A DNA stretch of 64,000 nucleotides from Heliocidaris tuberculata (GCA_025618425.1 CM046851.1:4567024-4631023), one strand, 5' to 3'; shown: positions 11,863 through 23,220, counted from the stretch's first letter. Program-made: numbers and translations. Notes: generated by a model not told the origin, from the sequence alone.

Positions 11863-13439
11863 GTTTGGTCTATGTAGCTTACATGAGTTAAAGAAATTTC
11901 CAATAAATCAATTCCTGCTGGGTATGTTGGTACATGACATGTGTCTGATATCAATCGGGTTACATCTTGATCATTCCTATCAAAAATTTTACAACTGGAG
12001 CTTCCTTGAACCTTCTTCTGGTGGACTATACTTGAAGACTCCCAACTTGTACATGTATTTGTCTGTTCCTACTATTTCATTTGGAAAGTTGATTGGAATT
12101 GTTTGATACATGTATGTATTGAGTCTAGATGTGTTATGTTGTTGAAGGATCACAGAAAAAAAAGGAATTTTTTTATATTTGTTTTGTTTAAGGTAATGCA
12201 TATTGTTGAAGGATCACAGAAAAAAAGGGAATTTTTGATATTTGTTTTGCTTAGATATATAGATAGATATATATACCACGTATTTTCGCCCTAAGTAGGT
12301 ATCTAATATATATATCAGTAATAGTTTAGTTTTTTTTAAACCTAAGGACCTTGACCAGCACTGTATAGGCCTATTTCCTTCATAAAAACTGGACAGCGTT
12401 CTTGGCTGAGCATCTGCATGATCTGTTTCTAATAGCCCATAAGTAGCCTGGCCTTCAAGTTTCAGCACCAGGTATTTAAAGCTGTGAGGGGGTAAAGGAG
12501 GGGGCTGTTTGCCATCTGTTTGAAAAGCCAGGAAAAATGCCTTGGTTGCAAAACCATTGGGATAACTCTGAAGATGAACTCACCTGTAATTACATCGTTT
12601 TAGCTAATTGCAAACAGTCACCAGTCTAGGCTACTCTTTTATGCAAGAATGAATTATCATTTTGTAAAAAAATAAAATTTAAAAAAAAGAAGAAGAAAAG
12701 GAAAATACCCCTATTTTCAGAAGCCTTAATATAGCCAACAAAATCTATGGTGGCCCATATGGGATTTTGGAAAGGGAGAGGGGGAGGGGAAAGCCTTTTA
12801 CCACTAGAAAAGGTTGGTTTTTTTTATGGGGTTTTTTGGTCTCAATACCCCCCCCCCCCCTCCTACAGTTGCCCAATCAACCTATAATAGGAGATGCTGG
12901 AGCAGCTGGACCATCTCTGATAGCTAGGTTATCCAGGGGCATTGTAGCCTATGCTCTCTCTGACGTAATATGTATAACAAATGAGAACAAACAGAAGCAT
13001 ATAAAAAAGAAACTGTTAATGCAAACAAAGCTTTCTTTGAAATCACTTTTATGATTCAGAGGGTACCCTTGTTATTGTATTCAGGTTGTGGATTTTCCGG
13101 TCTTTGTGCAGAGGTAGCCTCTTTACAAGGGCGTAGGCTGGTTTGGGCATGGGGAGGTGCACATCTTGGGGAGGTGGAACTAAAGTTTAAAAAAATTAGA
13201 ATAGATATCACATCACAAGCAAGCTTTTCCTGGACGATACAGTGTAGGTTATGTAGGTGTTTAAGTATTGTTCAGAAAATTATAAAGCTTGTGATTTGGT
13301 ACCTAGCCTATAAGCTGCTTTGTTAATCAAATGATTGCTTACCTGATGTCAGTAATCATTCAATCAGCAAAATATCATTCAACAAGTCAAAACTATTTCC
13401 AGTAAAAACATTTACTTTTTTAGATGGCTGGTTTTATTT
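11863..13439. other. Non-coding stretch
   Basis: No gene recognised. It holds a tandem duplication at 12,138-12,260 (listed separately), a TATATA tract near 12,300 and a C run near 12,849. The 86- to 95-codon open frames here show no recognisable domain. Confidence 0.5.
12138..12260. repeat. Two-copy tandem duplication, period about 63 bp
   Basis: The block TGTTGAAGGATCACAGAAAA followed by GGAATTTTT, ATATTTGTTTTG and a short tail occurs twice back to back, with only a few differences. It is recent slippage or duplication, without coding potential. Confidence 0.85.
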
Positions 13440-14236
13440 TAATTTAAATGTCGATTTAATCTCAGCTTATGCTGAATTCTGTCAGGCCACATTGCCTCCT
13501 TGATTACAACATATCTAAATCCAAGATTATGATGCCTAGGAAGGTTCATAATGTTAGTTTTAAATATACTAATAATGGTCAAGGGTTACAAAGTACATCA
13601 ACTGAGAAATACTTGGGTCTTGTGATAAATAACACTTAAAATTGGAATGATCATTGTACCGAATTACATGTAAAGTGCAATAGACCTTTTTGGTACATAA
13701 TACGGAGGGACTGCGTTGACTGACCAAAACCAGTTTTAAAAACCCTTTACAGAATCTTTAGTACGCTCATGTTTGGATTATTGTTGCACAGCATGTGATC
13801 CATACAGAAACAAAGCGGTAGCCAACTGATTGTAAAGATTTAAAAAAACGTTATACGTAAGAATGTTGAACAAAGACTGGAGTAGTACATGTAGTTGCAA
13901 CACTTTGTTACAAGAATTTAGTATGAATACATTAGAGAGTAGACAAAAGTACCTCCAACTTATTTTTTTAGTGTTATAAGCTTGTTAATGACATCACAGA
14001 TATACATGTAGGACGTAATAACAATGTGCAAACCTGCGAACAGAATTGAAAGAACAGATCATCATAACTTAAAGATGCATGTACCCAGAACAGCAAGAAC
14101 AGATTATTATTATATGAACTCATTCTATCCGAAAACTACAAACGACTGGAACAAACTCCCTAAAAGTATAGTCAACATCAAAACTCTTGGCTTGTTTCAA
14201 AAAAGCGTTAAAAACCACCTCAACCTGCAGAGTTAA
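13440..14236 (+). pseudogene. Decayed non-LTR retrotransposon, reverse-transcriptase C-terminal part
   Basis: Conceptual translation gives pieces typical of the end of a CR1/L2/Jockey-type LINE ORF2: EKYLGLVI, then SLVRSCLDYC, and finally a 70-codon open frame (14,024-14,236). That last frame has HHNLKMHVPRTARTDYYYMN, SFYPKTTNDWNKLP and a terminal FQKSVKNHL. The order matches the thumb and tail region downstream of the RT catalytic core (family knowledge). Stop codons and at least one frame change separate the pieces, so it is dead. The YADD box is not in the fragment: it is 5'-truncated, as is usual for LINEs. The clade is uncertain. Confidence 0.8.
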
Positions 14237-14835
14237 AGGCCAAGTCCACACTAATATCGAGTTGATTTGAAAAAGTAGAGTAAAATTAAACAAGCATAAT
14301 GCTGAAAATTTCATCAAAATTGGATGTAAAATAAGAAAGTTACGAAATTTTAAAGTTTCGCTTAATTTCACAAAACAGTTATATGCACATCCTGGTCGGT
14401 ATGCAAATGAGGGAACCGATGACGTCATCCACTCACTATTTCTTTTGTATTTTATCATATGAAATGTGAAATATTTCATTTTTTTCCTCATTATGATGTG
14501 AAACAAAAATTGATTCCTCACTGAACTTGTGGAATTGTCATTGGTGTAACATATTGTGATTCAAGAAAGAGCTTCCTTATTGTCAAATCTGCAAAAATTG
14601 AAATATTCTATAATTCATATAATAAAATACAAAAGAAATAGTGAGTGTGTGACACCATCAGCTATCTCATTTGCATATCCACCGTGTTATGCATATAACT
14701 GTTTTGTGAAAATAGGCGAAACTTTAAAATGTCAAACCTTTCTTATTTTACATCCGATTTTGATGAAATTTTCAGCATTATGCTTGTTTAATTTGACTCT
14801 ATTTATTGAAATCAACTTGATATTGGTAAAAGGAT
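14233..14835. mobile_element. TTAA-type foldback 'K' with truncated right end
   Basis: The left end is TTAAAGGCCAAGTCCACACT at 14,233. Arms of about 230 bp follow (14,250-14,470 against 14,600-14,830), sharing ATGCTGAAAATTTCATCAAA and its complement. The expected right terminus is missing after GATATTGGT, where the next repeat (G run, 14,860 on) begins. The left arm holds TGACGTCA near 14,420. The 133- and 117-codon frames over this block are the two arms read on opposite strands, not genes. Confidence 0.75.
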
Positions 14836-14859
14836 ACGGAAGTCAAGCGGGCTTTCTGG

Positions 14860-15292
14860 GCCCGGGGGGGGGGGGGGGGGGGGGGGGGGGTCACTCAGAG
14901 ACTGAGTGAAGTGGTACCCATGCCGGTTTTTCAGTCTTACATTCGACGGTTTTGAGAAAACGGGGTGTTTTTCAGTCTTACATTCGACGGTTTTGAGAAA
15001 ACGGGGTGTTTTTCAGTCTTACATTCGACGTTTTTTTTTTTTCTTTCTTTTTTTAGAAAAATGGGTGTTGTACAGTCTAACATTCGACGTTTTTTGAGAA
15101 ATAGGCGTTCTTCGACATTTGTTGGTACATTTTCCTAAGCCATTTATGCCTTTTAAGGGTATATTTTACAATATCCTTTTAGAGGTAGAATTTGACACCA
15201 AGAATTACTTCCTTTTGGGTCCAGTTTTGAGGTGCTTAGACGAGCATGGGTACCACTTCAGTATGCGAGTGACCCCCCCCCCCCCCAGGTTC
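14860..15292. mobile_element. Foldback bounded by G-run and C-run, carrying a minisatellite
   Basis: About 26 G followed by TCACTC and GAAGTGGTACCCATGC on the left are mirrored by GCATGGGTACCACTTC, GAGTGACC and a C run on the right (15,243-15,288). The tandem array at 14,928-15,118 lies between the arms. No transposase. Confidence 0.7.
14928..15118. repeat. Tandem minisatellite, period about 43-48 bp, four units
   Basis: Units contain TTTCAGTCTTACATTCGACG followed by TTTTGAGAAAACGGGGTG. The first two are nearly identical, the third is expanded by a poly-T tract, and the fourth is diverged (CAGTCTAACATTCGACG). Confidence 0.85.
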
Positions 15293-15580
15293 CGGGGCGT
15301 TTAAGTAATCTCTGTTTCGGGCGTCAGTTTCGGGTGTTATAGGTGCGAAAGGGTTTTAATTAACTATAAGTCTCGCGGTACTGTCGTCATGAGACAAGAA
15401 TGGATTTGGCCGACCTCTATGGATGGCCTGACTTTTAGGTTTGGGGCAGAAATCAAGACTAATAATTGTTTTACAGAATGTTTCGGGTCATGTGCCCCCT
15501 TGTTTTTGAAGCTGTTGAAAGGAGGAAAAATTTTTTTTTTTTTTTTTTTTTTTCAGGGGCGGAACTCCTATGCCTCCGCG

Positions 15581-15612
<32 letters not shown>

Positions 15613-16890
15613 AGCCTACGCCCTTGCTTTAGGCAGGTTTGAATGCATTTATACTTACTTTGCAAAGGCAGAATGAGAGTTTTGAAATGCTCATCTAAAA
15701 TGCAGTTTCACAGGGTGTTGTTCATACTTCTTTTCTCCAGGCGAATTTGGGCTCTACAGCTGCTTTAGCAGACCTCATTGTGCGTGCTGCTAGTTTATAT
15801 GACGTCATATAATCACGTTTACAAATGATTGTGCATTTATGCTTACCCAGAAACCGTCTTTTCTTTGAGAAACGCCGATTCAAAACGCACCTTTTTGTGA
15901 GTTTTACATCGCGTTTTAAATAGGTGAATATACCAAAATGACTGTGGACACACCTGTGTTTTGAGATAAACGCATATTTAAACAAAAGGCTCATTCTGGC
16001 CTGAAAAATGGGAGCTTATACGAACCCACAGACCCACTAACTGACTTCTAATTACCCCCATTCATGGTAGGCTGTGAGGTGTCTCACTTCACCTGGAATG
16101 GAGCACAGTGACTACTCGCTCACTCTTTGGAAACCCAAATGAAGTCCCACACACGCAAGCTGGTAGTGCCATTTATGTCACCCTTGATTTAGTGACATGT
16201 CAACTATGTGTGCTCATGAGTGCATATGTTCATGTGTGGTGTGTGGTTAGAGACCTCTGTCCATTCACGGACGGATCACCGCTCAGTGAGTACCAGGAGA
16301 GCTTGGTAGAGCTTGTTGGAACTTTGTTTGGGGGTCACAACTCAATCTGAGGTTTACCGCTGGTTGCAGGAGTAGGAGGGATACAGCCATCACAAACAAG
16401 CAAGAAATGCCAAAAGCTGCATTCGTTTTTGTGAGGAATGTAAGTTTGAAATTTGGAATATGTATCTACAAAATCGTGTTACATGGATGCATTTTCTGAG
16501 TAATGCAACACCTGCAAATTTGCCATACAGTTGTAACTCTATGGAGCGCACAGAGTGCACACGGGGAAATATCGGCGGTGCAAGCTATGGCGCACGATCA
16601 AATTTGAGTCGTTTGAATCGGCTCTGTTATGATTCTGCGATTAAAATCTATACAATGCCTTATGGCACATTGTCCTTTTTTACAGCTGTTGAATGTCACA
16701 TGCAACATACAGGACTAGGTCTAATTCCAGCAGGCTAAAAAACAAAAAAAGCCCACATCCCATCCTTTTTTCAAAAGTTTGGACAAGAAACTAATGACTT
16801 TTTGTACTTGGCCTTATACACATCGTCTCCAATAATAAGTACATTTTTATGTATGGGGAGGAGGCCGGGGGAAAGAGGGAGGGAGAGAGA
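15293..16890. other. Non-coding stretch
   Basis: No gene recognised. It holds a poly-T run near 15,532, a short GC-rich palindromic patch at about 15,575-15,610 (GGGGGTGCAC and GTGCACCCCC), and TGACGTCA near 15,800. The 80- and 92-codon open frames at 16,108 and 16,460 have no recognisable domain or splice context. Confidence 0.5.
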
Positions 16891-17045
16891 GAGGGGGGGG
16901 GGGGGAGAAAATCTTGTTATTTGCGTATATGTAAGGTGAAAAAAAGGCATGCTGAATCAGAATATGAACATCCAACCAAGGAACTCGAAATTTGTTTGTG
17001 TTCCACCATATATGCAAAAGACCTCCCCCCCCCCCCCCCCCCCGA

Positions 17046-17225
17046 TACCACAACCAAACTTGGAGTTTGGTTCCGCGCAAGCATTTTCATGTTATCCTTT
17101 ATTTCCTTCATACTCATTAACTGTTGACCTATAGAATACCAGACAAAGTTCTTTGAGGTTGATTTTATACTTTCTAGCTGTACACAAATTATTTTTTCAG
17201 GTAATTGGTACACTTTTAAGGGAAG
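17046..17225 (-). repeat. TTAA element 'F', half copy
   Basis: On the minus strand it matches the first half of the element at 37,347-37,722, from the terminus AAAGTGTACCAATTACC to TTGGTTCCGCGC. The other half is absent, replaced by the neighbouring C run. A TTAA remains beside the preserved end (about 17,216-17,219). Confidence 0.75.
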
Positions 17226-17590
17226 CTTGAGTTCTGGGAAAGGTAAAAAATAATTTGTGAGCTTTCTCCTTATTATGTTAGTTTGGAAGATTATCATAGT
17301 AGATAGATCCTGTGAAAAGGATTGTTCGTCAAATGCCCTCGCATTCAAAATATGTCAAGAAACAGCTGAAATGATTGGGCCAAACATTTGTGTGTGACTA
17401 GTCCCATACTTTATTTCTGTGTGCAGTGCATGTGAATCTCAGCAGGATTGAGTCAATTTCTTATCATTTTGGTGATTCCAAAACCTTACAGCATATTCTT
17501 ATGTGCTATATAATCAACCTTTCCCAATTGCTTTGAAACAATTTCTTTTACAATTCAATCTCATGACCAGAACTCAACTTTATCTTTAAC
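17226..17590 (+). repeat. Dispersed repeat 'E', full copy
   Basis: Carries the family blocks GTTCTGGGAAAGGT, AATTTGTGAGCTTTCTC, CATTTTGGTGATTCCAAAAC, CAACCTTTCCCAATT and CATGACCAGAACTCAACTTT. It abuts the half 'F' element, and together they interrupt the duplicated block. Confidence 0.8.
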
Positions 17591-18318
17591 ATTAATCAAA
17601 ACACTGACATCACATCCACTCAAAGGCCAGTCTGACACAGACAGCATAATGTAGAGACACACCCAGGTGCGCAAAATTAACCTAGCTTTTTCAAGTTTGT
17701 ACTTACGGTTAGTACGTAGGAATGTCCTTTGAATCAATCTTTCTCCCCTCGCAATGGACTGAGCGGTAAACAGGGTGCATGCTCAGTTGTGTCTATATGA
17801 CTGAGCTGTTCCACCAGCTAAAGGAGTTCTCCCTCCAGAAATTCAAATTTTAAAAATTAATTTATGAAATATGGACGGCACTGCGGCCCTTAAAAAATGC
17901 CTCCCAACCATCTGGGGATCATTCCCTGCCCATGGGTACCAAAAGGAGAGGACCAAAAGAGCCAGGGGAGATGCCTTTTTGAACCAAAGAAGACATCCCC
18001 AAATCCTTGGCGTAATATATTAAAAGGTGCCCAAAATTGCTTTTTCAGCAGTAAAACTGAAATTGTTTGGAGACCACGTGTGATTACAACCCCCCCCCCC
18101 CCAAAAAAAAAAATAAACGGAAAGAACTTTTCTAGGTTCATACTTGTGCAGTAGGCCTACATCTTATATCTTGTTTTCAGGAGAAAAGAAAATCTGCCCT
18201 TTTCAAGAACTGACTTTGGGGAGGGGGGGGGCGAATTCGAGGCAATCATATGACTGAGCGTTATGGTAATAACAATTATTATTTGTATAAAGGGTTTTCA
18301 GGCGACCAGAAAAATTGG

Positions 18319-18768
18319 CGTATCTCATGGTTTGCGCAAGAGTACCTGGATGACCGTGCAATTTTAAAACAATATCTCATGGTTTGTGTAAAAGTACCCG
18401 GATGACCTTGCAATATATCTCCATATCTCATGGTTTGGGGTGCGCGTGACGCGTAAAAAAGTGAATACGCGTTTAAATACACAAATGTTAAGACAATGGA
18501 TCTATGCGCGCAGCTCTTGCAAGATACTTGGGTAAGGATTAAAAAAAAATTCTACCTGTGTTTTATGTCGAAGTCAATGCAAAAAAAAAAAAAAATATAT
18601 ATCTCCATATCTCATGGTTTGGGGTGCGCGTGACGCGTAAAAAAGTGAATACGCGCTTAAATACGCAAATGTTAAGACAATGGATCTATGCGCGCAGCTC
18701 TTGCAAGATACTTGGGTAAGGATAAAAAAAAATTTCTACCTGTGTTTTATGTCGAAGTCAATACAAAA
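18319..18768. repeat. Nested tandem duplications (periods about 53 and 184 bp)
   Basis: CATATCTCATGGTTTGGGG begins two nearly identical units starting at 18,421 and 18,605; both contain GCGCGTGACGCGTAAAAAAG and GGATCTATGCGCGCAGCTC. Upstream, TATCTCATGGTTTG...GATGACC...TGCAA occurs twice with a period of about 53 bp (18,319 and 18,372). The few differences point to recent duplication. Confidence 0.85.
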
Positions 18769-18827
18769 ACATAAAGACATGTAATGGTGAAAATTGATGA
18801 ACTCGGTATCATACAATTAATAATAAT

Positions 18828-18971
18828 AATATTGAATGGCTTTTCTTTCGTGGGACACAAGGATATATCGTACTCGCTTTGAAAATATTTCCCTCGTCGT
18901 GCCGACTCGTGAAATATGCTCATAGCTCTTGCGATATATCCTTGTATCCCACTCAAGGCCATTCAATATTA
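18828..18971. mobile_element. Short hairpin (foldback) element
   Basis: The left arm AATATTGAATGGC followed by GGACACAAGGATATATCG pairs with the right arm CGATATATCCTTGTATCCC and GGCCATTCAATATT. Total length is about 144 bp with a small central loop. Confidence 0.8.
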
Positions 18972-19257
18972 TATAAATATTCAGTACCATTTTCCTACCT
19001 AACGAACAAAATTTATCCCTCAAAATTTTCGATTTGTTTTGTCCTTGCTTTTCATATGATCCAGTGAACAGTACATACATGTAAACATGAAAACATCCAG
19101 GGTCTGTGTTACAATGCATACTCTATCTAGTTTCTTGCACAGTAACCATCTGTTCATTGACCTAGGCCAATTCCCCACCGGTGACAAATATTCTTTTATT
19201 CCCGAAATCGATCCGTTTACACTGCTGTTGTTTAGTAATTGAAATAAAATCAGAGAG

Positions 19258-19906
19258 GGGGTAGAAAATCTTGTTGCTTGCAGATATAAAAGGTGAAAAG
19301 GACACGCTGAATCAACATATGAACATCCAACCAAGGAACTCAAAATTTGTTTGCGTTTCATGTTCCATATATGCAAAAGATCCCCCCCCCCCCCAGATAC
19401 GGCAACATCTGATTTTTTAACAATGAGTATACATCGAACTTGACTGTGGTGATGAAGTTTTAACATGATGAGAAGACTGATTAATCAAAACACTGACATC
19501 GCGTCCACCCAAAGGCCAGTCTGATACGAGCAGTATGATGTAGACACACGCACACATATATGCACAAAATAAACCGAGTTGATTGAGAAGTTTGTACGTA
19601 GGAATGTGCTATGAATCAAACTTTCTCCCCTCACAGTGGGCTGAGCGGGAAACACGTTGCATGCTTGATTGTGTCATACAACAGTGAGCTGTTCCACCGG
19701 ATAAAGGAGTTTGCCCTCCGGAAATTCAAATTTTAGAAATGAATTTATGAAATATGGACAGCACTGCGGCCCTTAAAAGGTGCCTCCCAACCATCTGGGG
19801 ATCATTCCCCGCCCGTGGATACCAAAAGGAGAGGACCAAAAGAGCCAGGGGAGACACCTATTCAAACCAAAGAAAACACCCCCAAATCCTTAGCGAGTAC
19901 ATTAAG
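19258..19906. repeat. Duplicated block, copy 2 (compact)
   Basis: Counterpart of 16,895-18,020 lacking the 545-bp insertion. It shares ACATCCAACCAAGGAACTC, GGCCAGTCTGA, GCCTCCCAACCATCTGGGGA and AGAGGACCAAAAGAGCCAGG. A 73-codon frame starts at 19,754 but has no recognisable domain. The copy ends just before GAGATATTATCTGTTGAGAG, a motif also seen at 6,978. Confidence 0.8.
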
Positions 19907-20930
19907 AGATATTATCTGTTGAGAGCCAGAAGGGCGTTAACTGACATATTTTCTACATATTTAACACCCTTCTAGCTCCAAACAGATGATATGAGTTGTG
20001 TGTAGGCAGTGTGATCTGTTTGGACAGAACTTTTGTTTAAAATGTTAGTCCATAGTAAACCTATCTGCTGAATTAAATTTAGAATTACCAGTTTCTCTGA
20101 AAATGTAATTCCATTAGGCATTAACAGAACTCAAGATACGAACACTATTGCTGGAGGAACAGACTTGTTGGCTCTACTCCTCGTTCTAGTCTTTCAACAG
20201 TAGCACATCTCAGTCTGAAAAAGCAAACTGATTTATGCCTGCAGTAACTGGCAGAATTGTAACCTTTGCTCCTGTAACTGATCTTGGGAATGTTTATTTG
20301 AGAGAATATTTATGGGTCTGCTTTTTAGAATTTTATGTGGTTGTTTTTCTAGGAAGTTGGTTTCTTTATAGAAGTAGTGATGCAGCAATTACAGAATTTT
20401 TGTCTTGTTTTAGAATAGATATTTATGTACGTGTACATACATGAACAGTATGTAATAGATTTGAGGTCAGCACCCCATTCTCAGTTTTCATGTATTTCTT
20501 TTATTGATTTTAGATTTAGTAGATTTTCATTATTATAAGATCCCAAAGGGTCAGATTTAATGAACACTGTTCAATTTTCTGACTCTTATACCACTTTCAG
20601 AAATCCATGCTCCTATTATGTTTACTAAATGCGCATTAGGTAATAAAAACGTGTTCACAAACTATTAGAACCTGCATGATAAGAGCATTATTTTTACAAG
20701 CCATGGTAACTGCAATTTTTGGTCATGTTTTCAGGCATCCCTCCCTATATCAAATGACCTTTGACCTATATTAGGGTAGGATAATGCTAGGCCTGCATCA
20801 TCATGTTCATAAACCTACAATGTAGCATTTGCGGGGGAAATGCAGGTATTATGTGCATAATAGCAGCACTAAAATAATGCGCATTAATTTGATGCTGGTA
20901 CATTCATAAACTCCTAGTTTAAAGCACTAC
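19907..20930. other. Non-coding stretch
   Basis: No gene recognised. A TGACCTTTGACCT direct repeat (nuclear-receptor DR1-like half-sites, TGACCT spaced by 1) lies at about 20,756-20,769. Confidence 0.45.
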
Positions 20931-21115
20931 TGTCCTTTGGCAAGACATTAATCTATATTTGCCACTCTCCACCCAGGTGTTAAATGGGCACCGGCAGGAA
21001 TGAATTCCTTGAATGCTGTGAGCGCTGAAATCGGTAGCCTAGCTAGAGCCAGGGTGATATTGGAGCGCCTTGAACACCATTCCTGGTGGATATGAGTGCT
21101 ATATAAATATTATAC
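20931..21115 (+). mobile_element. tRNA-SINE fragment (5'-truncated)
   Basis: Reads CCTTTGGCAAGACATTAATC, GCCACTCTCCACCCAGGTGT, AAATGGGCACC and GAGCGCCTTGAACACC in the order of the complete SINE at 47,897-48,218. It starts inside the body, so both pol III boxes are missing. Confidence 0.8.
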
Positions 21116-21124
21116 AAAATTCTG

Positions 21125-21300
21125 TAAAACTTTGCACATGTTTACTTGTAGTAGACTGTAGATACTGCATATGAAATTTCAAAGTCACAAGTCCTATAAC
21201 TCCTTTGTAAGAAATGAAAATCTTGCTTTTGTCGCAGAGGGGGCTATTCAGAAATCATAGCAAGTACGTGTACTAGTAACAGTCAGAGAATAATTTTAAA
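21125..21300 (+). repeat. Dispersed repeat 'N', copy 1
   Basis: Matches the complement of 37,735-37,935, with shared blocks ACTTTGCACA, TAAGAAAT, GTCGCAGAGGGGGCTATTCA and GTAACAGTCA. It directly follows the SINE fragment. Confidence 0.7.
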
Positions 21301-23062
21301 AATTACGCTCTTTAATAAGAAAGTGGGAATTGCATGGAACACTCTACATGTTATGCAGACCTACCAAGTCTCACGCATTAGGTGTAACAGTCACACATTA
21401 TGGCTCTTACTCACGCCTGGCCTCACAGCCTATCTCCATATATATTATACATACTGTGCGGCGAGTGCACAGTTCCTCCCCTACCTGGCGCCGATGCGCG
21501 GAAAATCTCACGCATTGCTGATCTTTGACCTTTGACCTTGGTGTCTCTGGTTATGACGATTCTATACTTCAATCTGGTAACATGATTTTTCTGACCACAA
21601 TTATAATTAGATAGTTTGAGATGGCAAGTATAAGTGTAATTTAAAAAAAATGATTTTTAAATTAATAACAAAGTTACACAAATGATATGAGTGTAACGTT
21701 TCTGCCTGTACTGCTTATTGGCAGTTTATCTTTTGTATTGGTCCGCAATTGTGTGTTGTTTTTTTTCTAAAACTGATTACCTGGTACATGCAAAGTTTGG
21801 GCTTTTGAATATTTTCTCCAGAAATATTGTAGGGTTCTTCCATTGTGAAAATATTGCAATGAATTAATGTCAAACAAAAGCTAGAAATTCCATTCACTTT
21901 CTGTTTCTGAGAATCACCCCTACTCTCGTAGAAACTTATGTTTGCCAGTAGTCGTCGATTTTGTATTTTTTTTCAAAACTATGTACTATGTAGTTCAAAG
22001 AGAAAGAACTTGAATTATAAAGTAGAAATGAATCACTCGGGATGTGGCAGTTTTCTTTTTCAAAATTAATTTTGAAGAGGACTGAAAATTTACAGTACAA
22101 ATGAATCACTTGGGATGGGGGTGAAGAGGTTATCAACTAGATGTGTGGTAAGCTCCCTCCAAAAGAAGACAAATATTTTCCACATTCTGGGTGATAAAGG
22201 AGTTGACATTAACCTTGTGTCACCTACATCTGCTTGTGCCCACCCCCCCCCCCCCCTTCATATGTTGGAAACTATGATAAGTGATAACTGTGCAATGAAT
22301 GATTATCTGCCATTGTATTTATTTGACCTATTGGTTAAGGCTACTCCTGTGAAATGATAGATAGTGAATTTAGGATTACTGATGTATGAAATTCAATAAT
22401 TTACAAACAATATAAAAGAGTCCTTGCATTTCAAATTTTAAGTACCCAGGGGCCAGGGTAAAGTTTGCTTACATCATTCAATGCTATGTTGGGCAAGCAT
22501 CATCAAGAATAACCAGGGCTGATTAAGAGGTAGCTGTGCATATTGCATATCTTTGAAGTTGTTTGTGAACATGTGTTTGTAAATGAGGATCTTGCTGTAT
22601 GTAGGGCACTCATGAGTAATTGATCGGCTCACGATGCATTTTGGACAGGTGTAAGTAAGATGATGTAATGGTAGTTGATCCAAAATATATAAAATTGAAT
22701 ACTTCTCGACTGTAAATCTATTCAAGAGAAATGGTGTTTGGAAGTCAAATTCTTTCATATTTCACTGTACACGTAAGTGCAAGCTTGGATGCCTTGGTTT
22801 ATTGTAGAGGAATTATTCGAGCTGCAGTGAAAAGTCTCAACGTTTGTGATTAGCCTCGTTTCAGCCTTCACATTATTTGTTGTAGCCAAATAAGTGCCCA
22901 AATAAAGTACCTAATTTGTAGTACCATCAGTGTAGTTGCTACTCTGCTACTCTTTTTGTAGAGAGATTATTTGAATATGAATTTTTTATGTGCTTCAATT
23001 TAACACATGGGGGTCCGAATTGCTCATGTGTGCCCTGTATTCCTACACTCTTTTATTGATCT
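21301..23062. other. Non-coding stretch
   Basis: No gene recognised. It holds a DR1-like TTGACCTTTGACCTTGG at about 21,525-21,541 and a C run near 22,241. Open frames of 60-94 codons show no domain. Confidence 0.45.
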
Positions 23063-23220
23063 GGGTGCCATTGCATAAAGACTTACTATTATAGTAACTT
23101 TGCCATCAATGGTAACTACCATGGTAACGTTGCTCAAGAGCCAATCAAAATCCAGTATTCCATGAAAAGTTACTATAATAGCAAAGTTACTATAATAGCA
23201 AGTTTTATGCAACGGCACCC
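23063..23220. mobile_element. CCAAT-centred hairpin element 1
   Basis: The left arm GGGTGCCATTGCATAAAG then TTACTATTATAGTAACTTTG is mirrored by CAAAGTTACTATAATAGCAA and TTTTATGCAACGGCACCC. The single-stranded centre contains GAGCCAATCAAAATCCAGT. Three other hairpins in the window (34,493; 49,821; 58,929) share this plan. Confidence 0.8.

Larger units (their letters stand above)
16895..18020. repeat. Duplicated block, copy 1 (interrupted)
   Basis: The left part (16,895-17,045, GAAAATCTTGTT through ATGCAAAAGA and a C run) and right part (17,590-18,020) match 19,258-19,405 and 19,478-19,906 in the same order and orientation. Here they are separated by about 545 bp made of other repeats; in the other copy by only about 70 bp. 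Both copies keep an uninterrupted frame starting MD(G/S)TAALK, but without constraint I can demonstrate. Confidence 0.8.

Noticed and set aside
14120..14909. 133-codon (-) and 117-codon (+) frames with similar peptides
   Set aside because: They are the two inverted arms of foldback K read on opposite strands, which explains their mutual similarity.
16847..17348. 143-codon minus-strand frame with a Gly run
   Set aside because: It crosses three unrelated repeats (G block, C run, E/F elements), so it is a composite chance frame.
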